Shown here piece after piece: positions 57,548-64,000 of a DNA stretch of 64,000 bases; positions within the stretch are counted from its first letter, which is position 1, and every line of letters begins with the position of its first letter. The stretch covers positions 378,795,306 to 378,859,305 of the forward strand of contig OY856187.1 of NCBI GenBank assembly GCA_963693315.1, read 5' to 3'. The translations under genes were made by a program, and so were the position numbers. This stretch comes from Diogma glabrata. Taxonomy: Eukaryota; Arthropoda; Insecta; Diptera; Cylindrotomidae. Under the pieces are notes generated by a model that was not told the origin of the DNA, searched no databases, and worked only from the letters and a program-made list of their open reading frames with translations.

Positions 57548-60284
57548 TCTATTTTTTATTTAAACTAATTTGATACATCTAATTCTACTTGTACAAAAAT
57601 CAAGCTACAGAACATTTGTTTGTCCCATCTGAAATGCAAAACTATCCCGGAAGTATGGGATAGATGGCCACCGAACGAACGATGTAAAAGTCATATAATC
57701 GATCGTCATCAAACATGTGAATATAGATTGTTCTAAAAAAACAGAAAGACATCAACAACAAATAAAATATATGCAAGAGTATAAACAATGTCGGGTTCTA
57801 AGGAAAATCAAATTGACTGTCAAAAAAATAATTAAATAAATAAATAAAAATAAATAGTTCTGAGAATTTCTATAGAATATTATTATGAACATAAATTTTA
57901 TATGGGTGTAGAAGACACTAGATATTAACCACAAATACCTTTATAGTCTTGGTGTTTTAAGACTCAATTAATATCAGGGTTTTTTGAAAGGGAGTATATT
58001 TAGCGTCCGAGTTCTCTTAGCAGAGCATAAAATACGTGTTTTTACTAAATACCAGAACATAGTAACATCTGATGTCACTTTTGTTTCTATATTGTTTTGA
58101 ATCAGCTTCAGCGTTTTATAGCGATGTTAAATCGTTTCCGTTAATTAAACTTTTAAATGCCTTAGTTACCTAAAAAGAGAATCTTATTTTGGCAAATACA
58201 AGAAAGTGCACCATATTCACTTCTTATGTTGAGCCTGTGAAGATTTTCACATTTAAATTTTTTAGTCTGTGTTATTTATTTTATTATTGGAGATTCGGTC
58301 TGACATTTGAAAATTGCTTTAAAACCAAATATTCTCGAATTTTTAATGTCACCAAGTCGGTATACATAAACCACAACACTCAAAAGTTGTATGTCTACAG
58401 TTTTGTGTTTGTTATTCAAACAACTAATGAACAAAAACAAAGTTACAAATATAGCATCAAATATGTAGGTATGCGATACATATACATATTTACGTGCAGA
58501 ATTGTTATTTATTAGAACTCAGAACTTTAAAAAACATGTTTAAAACTGAAAAAACATAACGGATGTGCTCTTAAGTGATTTACGAGAGGAATATTACAAA
58601 ATTCTAGTTTTCTCGCAGGTTTTTATTCACCTAATTAATATAACTTTTTTAAATTAAAATAATGATCTGTTTTTTTTTTAAATAAATCTAAATAAAATAC
58701 ATGGTTATAACTAAAATCGAACAAAAACTTTTCAAATAATTTCAAGATTACAGAATGATGCAATAAAAAAATTAAATAAAAAATTGGGTAAATGCGATTA
58801 TAACTCGCTCGCCCAGAGTGTTATGCTAATCCAATAAAAATAATATTTGTTCTAAAATAAATTAGCCGAAAAATTTATGAGTTAAACAAACACCTAAAAA
58901 TAATATTCATTCTTCAAAATAGTAGATTTCAACGGCGAAAATATTTATTGCACCTAAAAACCTAAATGTTACGCAAAGAAATATTTACAAAAAAATTTAA
59001 ATATAAACTAAGCACGCTATCTCCATCGTAAGATTGGTACTAAAATTATATATTTATTAAATATTGTCCATTTGTTACAAAAACAATTGTGTATTACTAG
59101 CACGAACTGCTTTATAAACGGGAATATGATAACTTCTTGTTTGTATAACGTGTTTGCACTACATAGTAGTAATATACTATTTTAATAAAGTAAGCATTGT
59201 GATATAACTCAAATGCAAATTTGAAAAATCTAACAAATATCTTAACCATAACAACAACAAAACTTCATATAAAAAAATCTGGTTGTTTTTATTTTTAATT
59301 TTTTTTTATTTTAATGGTTTTTGTAGAATTTGGTACGCTATTAGTGATAGAGAGGTAGTCCAAGCTTGTATGATAGCTACTTAACACTACATAGCTCTAC
59401 AATTAATATAGTCAAAATATTTAAATTTTTAAATGAACTAAAATATTACCACAACAGTACTATGCTCTGATGCCCATTAAATTTATGGTCAAGTTTGATT
59501 TTTCAAAAAACTTATGAAACTTGTAATTAAATGTTCCATTACGGTAATCATACAATTTGAAAGAAAATTCCAAACTATTTAATTGTACATATAATTTTAC
59601 AATTCATGATGACTTTTAGTTATTTGTACTATACCATGTTACAATAAAATGAAATAATGTAAAAAAAATATTGTTATCTATAATTTTTTTAATAAAAATA
59701 AACTTTCAATATTTTCATCAAGTTCATTTTGTGAATCATGACCGATCATTGTCGTTTTTATCATCATTCATTTTCACTATTTCTAAAAATGTGTGTTATA
59801 TTTTATAGATGACGCAAAGTTGTAGAGGGTTTTAAACACAAACGAAGGTCTGTGGAAATTGTGAGTCAGATAGCATTTAAATATATCCATCGAACTATTC
59901 TTTAAATTTTAAAATAATGTAATTTTGGTGAAAAATAATTCAGATTTTATTTTGGTTTTGGGTCATAAACTGTTGATCGTTCGTTCCTTACAATAATTTC
60001 AAAATTATTACATTCATTACTAAAATTAATTTCACTTATTTAAAGCTACATGCAAGATATTTATGCTTATGAACCATAACAAAAAAAATTGGAGGGACTG
60101 TTATTAAATATTTTATTTATTCGCGCTGTCTAATTATATTTAAACACAAATAATTCAAATTTATATATCAGACACAGTGGGTGTTGCATAAGTCAAAATT
60201 TAGGCAAATAAAGTTCGACTCTAATGAGTTAGGTTCGATTTATCGTCTGGTGAAAGCGTTTTTTAATAAAACATTTAAACATGG
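57548..60284. other. AT-rich stretch with no recognisable gene
   Basis: Only short, low-complexity frames on either strand, the longest about 108 codons at 58189 without any domain. No TE ends recognised. Confidence 0.5.
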
Positions 60285-61665
60285 AAATATGAAGGGGCTG
60301 AAATCTTACAGCTCTGAGATATCAAGACTTCTGTCTGAGTTAAGGATTTTGATATAGTTTTCGGCAAAAAACTTTTATGAGGACATGGTTTTTAGTTTTG
60401 GGCAGCGATGTATATCTAACATAACTCTTTGTTAAAGTACAAGTATGTTTTTATCTCTGTTTAGAAATTTATTACAAAACTAACACGAAAAATCAATACG
60501 TTGCCGGAAAATTATACCAGATCATAAATTAACATAATTTAGTGAAAAGATGATACACACAGCAAACTGCTAACAAACCTCTCCGTTTAGCGTTTCGAGA
60601 AAATATTACAAAATCACAAATACATATTTCTTTCAAAATTCCAAAAATATTTTAAAAATTAAATAAAATCAAACTTTTTTCAAAATTTCAAAAATATTCC
60701 AAAAATTAGAATAAAATCAAATATTTAAACTTTTTCAAAATTCAAAAAATATTCTAAAAATTCTTACAAAATCAAAAATTGAACTTTTTTCAAAATTCCA
60801 AAAATATTCCAAAAATTAGAGTAAAATCAAATATTTAAACTTTTTCTAAATTCCAATAATATTCCAAAAAATCTTAAAAATTAAAACTTTTTCCAAAATT
60901 CTAAAAATATTGCAAAAATTATTACAAAATCAAAAATACAAACTTTTTTCATAATTCCAAAAATATTTTAAAAACTATAACATATTCAAAAATTTCCATG
61001 TCCAATTTCATTTTCAATTACATATACGCCATAAAAAATTGATTTCCAAAAAATTGACTAAAAAAACAAACGAAATCATTTTTTGACACGCTTGACATTA
61101 TTTTTTTAACAATCCTATAATGCCGTAATTCTCAATAATAATAATAAAATTTCATGTCAAACATATAATTAATTTTATTTTTTTCCAAAAAATTGGGTAA
61201 AAAAATAAATAAAAATCTTTCTTTTGACACACTTGACAACATTTTTTTGACAAACTTACAATGCAATAATCTAGTTTTTGATCTCACATACCAGTCCCGA
61301 CCATCAAGATTTCTCCAAATTCAATGTTCCTACTCGTAATCACTTAAAATGAACGTTTTTTAAGCCGAAAATATGAAAATTTGCTGTTTTTGACACACTT
61401 CCGGTACAGTTATCGAACACAGCGTCCTTTCGAACCTGTACCATGAGTATACCTATTTTTAGATAAAAAAATTTTTGAAATCCCTCCAGCGGTATTCCCT
61501 GCAGCGTAGGTAATGACGGCCGGACGGCAGACAGACCAAAAATTTTTTTTTTGCTTTTTTAGAATCAGTATGTCCTAAAACGTCGAGAAATGCCAAAAAA
61601 AGTGGGGGTAAGAATTTCACTTTTGGCTCATGAATGCAATACTTAGGTCTTTCAGACCGAAGTAA
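60285..61665 (+). repeat. Long dispersed repeat family R, copy 2
   Basis: Aligned by eye with copy 1 from AAATATGAAGGGGCTGAAAT to TTCAGACCGAAGTAA. It lacks the SINE-like insert and one TTGACACACTTGACAAC block but has a longer minisatellite (60600-60985). It is the best copy for defining the uninserted family. Confidence 0.85.
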
Positions 61666-62819
61666 AAATTGATCAGTTAATCAGTTAAAACAGTTACATA
61701 CTACAATTTTCAATTGTGTGAAGTAATACAATCTATCTATCAGTCAGTTACAAATCGATCTTCATGAAACATTGGTAAAAGGTTTCAAGGTTGGAGAAAG
61801 ATTTCATCAGCTTTTGGGGTACTTTGGACAAAGGGTTCACCATACAACAGGTGTTTTTTCACTATGTTTTTTATGTTTGTTGGAAGCATACCAAATTCGT
61901 TCGTGAATTAATTTTGATGACACTTTAGAAAAAGATGCAAAGATATATGCATGACAAGGACCTGATTAGTTTTTTTTAGCGATATTGTACAAAGTGGTTT
62001 TTGGATGAAACTTAGTACATACTACACATGATCCATTAGGGATAATTAGCCGTTTTTCATACTTTCTCAAAAAGTTTCTGTACTCCCAAATAAATAATAA
62101 TACTTCAAATATTTGAGTATATTCAGCTTTTTTTTTTACTACTAGCAGGATCCGGCGTGCTTTGCTACGCTTATAAATAAAGCTTGTGCACAGACATTTT
62201 GTTGATGTGGTAGCAATGATTTCAAAAAGTGGCAATGAGAATGATAGCATAATTTTTAATTTATCTTTTTAAAAATATGGATGAAAAATAATCAGCACTC
62301 TAGCTGATCAGTTCGGATATATGAAAAATTAGCGATCAAATAAGTTTTCAAGTAAGCAAAAAAAAATTTAAGTAACTTGTTGAATTAGTAGAGGTGTGTC
62401 ATCTCTATATAGAACAGTATACAGAACATAAAATGATTTACAAATGTTTGCAGTACCCATATGTTCAATGTGCTCAGTGCTCACTAAGAAAAAAGAACCC
62501 ACAGGTTTCTTATGTTCAATTTCTCGATGCTTCTGCAGGTTATACATTATTTGTTGTGGCTCCATCGTTGGTTCAGATATAGAGATTATATAGTTTTATT
62601 TCTCTATTCTGTCTACGCAACATATAATTGTCCATACGAAAATCAATCCGTTCTAAATCTTAAGCGCGCACTTTTAATGATTGAGCGTGATCTTTTTTTA
62701 TGGTGATTGCAAACATCAATTTAATTGACAATTGTGATCTTTTGAATTGAAATGCTAATCAACCGTATTGTATTTATATTAAACCTAATCATCAGTATTG
62801 TATTTATATTAACGATTCG
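61666..62819. other. No clear gene; possible TE 3' tail
   Basis: The minus strand has an open frame at 62250-61966 without known domains. It contains AGCAAAGCACGCCGGATCCT (near 62165-62146) and AGTTTCATCCAAAAACCACT (near 62012-61993), which look like untranslated tails of insect non-LTR elements. Part of 62380-62820 may be decayed Helitron sequence. Confidence 0.3.
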
Positions 62820-64000
62820 GCGAATTATTTTAATAATTGATTTAGAACTAAGTTCGCGAATACTACGCACAGATCTTCAATCATTTCGCTATATTGGGCA
62901 GGAAATATCATCAACCATGTGCGTTTTATATTTTTTCCCATAACGTTCTTGTAGATGAAGAACAGTAAGCGATCAGCATGATTTCAAACAAAGCCCGAAC
63001 TTAGTTTGGAGGTGACGTGCTGCACGTGTCATTGATGAATGATGCATACATCCCAGTTCTGCTTCATTGTAGCACGCTAAAACTGAAATGTTGCCTTTAT
63101 TAAAGTACTTTCTAACTAACGTATTTGACTTCCAAGTTTATGTGCGATCTGTATGTTCTTTGTAGCAAAGAATTAAGATGGAACCACCATCCCTGTTTAA
63201 GGAACTATTTCCATGTTCCCGTTTCGCATATCTATATGTTGTTACCTTACCTCCATCTGCTGCGGCTCTTCTTTTATATAAAGGATATTCATCGTTTCAT
63301 GTAACTGAATTTCCTGTAACTGACGGAATCCTTGATGATATCACTTTGCGTACTTTGGATTCAGTGGATTCAGTGTTCTGGAATGCTCATGTTACATATT
63401 TTTCGTCACAACTTCCTACAAATCTTTATCAAAGCTGGCATCGGATATTTGCCTTGTGCATATGAGATGATTTTGTGTATGTGCGTTAGTTGTGAATAAC
63501 CGTCATATTAAATTGGCTCTCGCAAATAAACTGGTACTTCAGAGAAAAGCTTGGTTTGATGTAAACGAATGAATATTAAACGTTCTGTTTCGAATGTTTT
63601 TGCATACATATTTACCATGTATTGGTAAAACAATTGACGGCATTTCCAAATGTGGAAATCTTCATCTTCTTCCCCTCGAATCATTAATCCTTCTTTTATT
63701 GACAAAAATATATCCCGGTTATTTATTGCCGACTTTATTAATTGTTACTTCGTTTATTGTTCGAGCATTGAATCTTCTTATATGTCCTCTAGCAGGCGTT
63801 TTGTCAACCTGAACTATTGAAACTTATATATGTATCACATACGTCATGTCAACTGCTGTTTTGAACACATGCACTAAATCGTTTTTTGAAATCTGGTTTT
63901 CAAACAAATTATCAAAATGCCATTCCGTGTGGAAGTATTTGGTATAATATACAATAGAACCAATTTCCATGCAATGGGCAAAAATGAAATAGAACATTTT
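62820..64000 (-). pseudogene. Helitron Rep/helicase pseudogene (runs off right edge)
   Basis: Rolling-circle transposase relic, 5' end beyond the window. Reading leftward: HIRRFNARTINEVTINKVGN (about 63800-63745) and then HIWKCRQLFYQYMVNMYAK with ETERLIFIRL (63650-63510), the N-terminal Helitron-like domain. Next are KNM...TLNPLNPKYAK and EYPLYKRRAAADGG then YRYAKREHGN (63400-63190), the later Rep part. After that comes ERYGKKYKTHMVDD (about 62960-62915), then MIEDLCVVFANLVLNQ (62884-62837), the segment leading into the PIF1-like helicase. The Rep portion that should carry the HUH metal-binding motif is missing between 63508 and about 63420, and no Walker A motif is present. Stops and frameshifts occur throughout. 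This is a dead copy. Confidence 0.9.

Noticed and set aside
61966..62250. A 94-codon minus-strand protein gene
   Set aside because: Contains sequence resembling non-coding tails of insect retroelements (AGTTTCATCC, AGCAAAGCACGCC) and no domain; treated as an untranslated TE tail.

Overview
This is AT-rich eukaryotic DNA, most likely from an insect and probably a fly or other dipteran. The evidence is an R1-type LINE (an arthropod clade), RTE-like and other LINE remnants, a Helitron with Rep/helicase coding, Tigger-type and several hAT transposons, Ty3/gypsy-like gag, a short 160-bp intron and long AT microsatellites. The species cannot be fixed from the sequence. I see no convincing host gene: nearly all protein-coding similarity belongs to transposable elements, almost all of it broken. 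The window reads as intergenic or deep-intronic repeat-rich DNA.

Layout. 0.7-2.6 kb: a LINE tail (+) and a Tigger/jerky-like transposase relic (-). 3.2-11.1 kb: three tandem units of 1.5-2.0 kb, each with an internal inverted repeat. The first unit holds a nearly intact hAT transposon (4322-7030) with 11-bp terminal inverted repeats (TIRs), 8-bp target site duplications (TSDs) and one frameshift. 13.66-18.21 kb: a four-level nest of DNA transposons whose TIRs and target duplications can all be read: outer hAT > two inner hATs > Tigger-like MITE > long-inverted-repeat MITE. 18.3-21.9 kb: an RTE-like LINE (-) and another LINE (+). 24.6 kb: an unidentified minus-strand reading frame with a signal-peptide-like start. 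25.9-27.3 kb: an element with about 43-bp imperfect TIRs. 27.8-31.3 kb: LINE fragments. 31.7-35.1 kb: minus-strand gag relic, an acidic reading frame and a tRNA-Lys-type primer-binding-site-like sequence.

36.9-38.25 kb: a ~283-bp satellite. 38.6-40.4, 56.5-57.5 and 60.3-61.7 kb: three copies of a long dispersed repeat (called R here) with internal minisatellites; the first contains a tRNA-like SINE candidate. 41.26-41.41 kb: a 147-nt imperfect hairpin. 43-50 kb: CA-rich tracts, minisatellites and direct repeats. 55.3-56.4 kb: an R1-type LINE cut by copies of a dispersed 'CCGAAT' repeat. 62.8 kb to the right edge: a minus-strand Helitron Rep/helicase pseudogene that runs off the window.

No operon-like or pathway logic links these elements; their relation is one of insertion into one another. 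The nested insertions give a relative age order. The most unusual pieces are the four-level nest, the tandem array of hairpin-containing units, the 147-nt hairpin, and the R family with its satellites.
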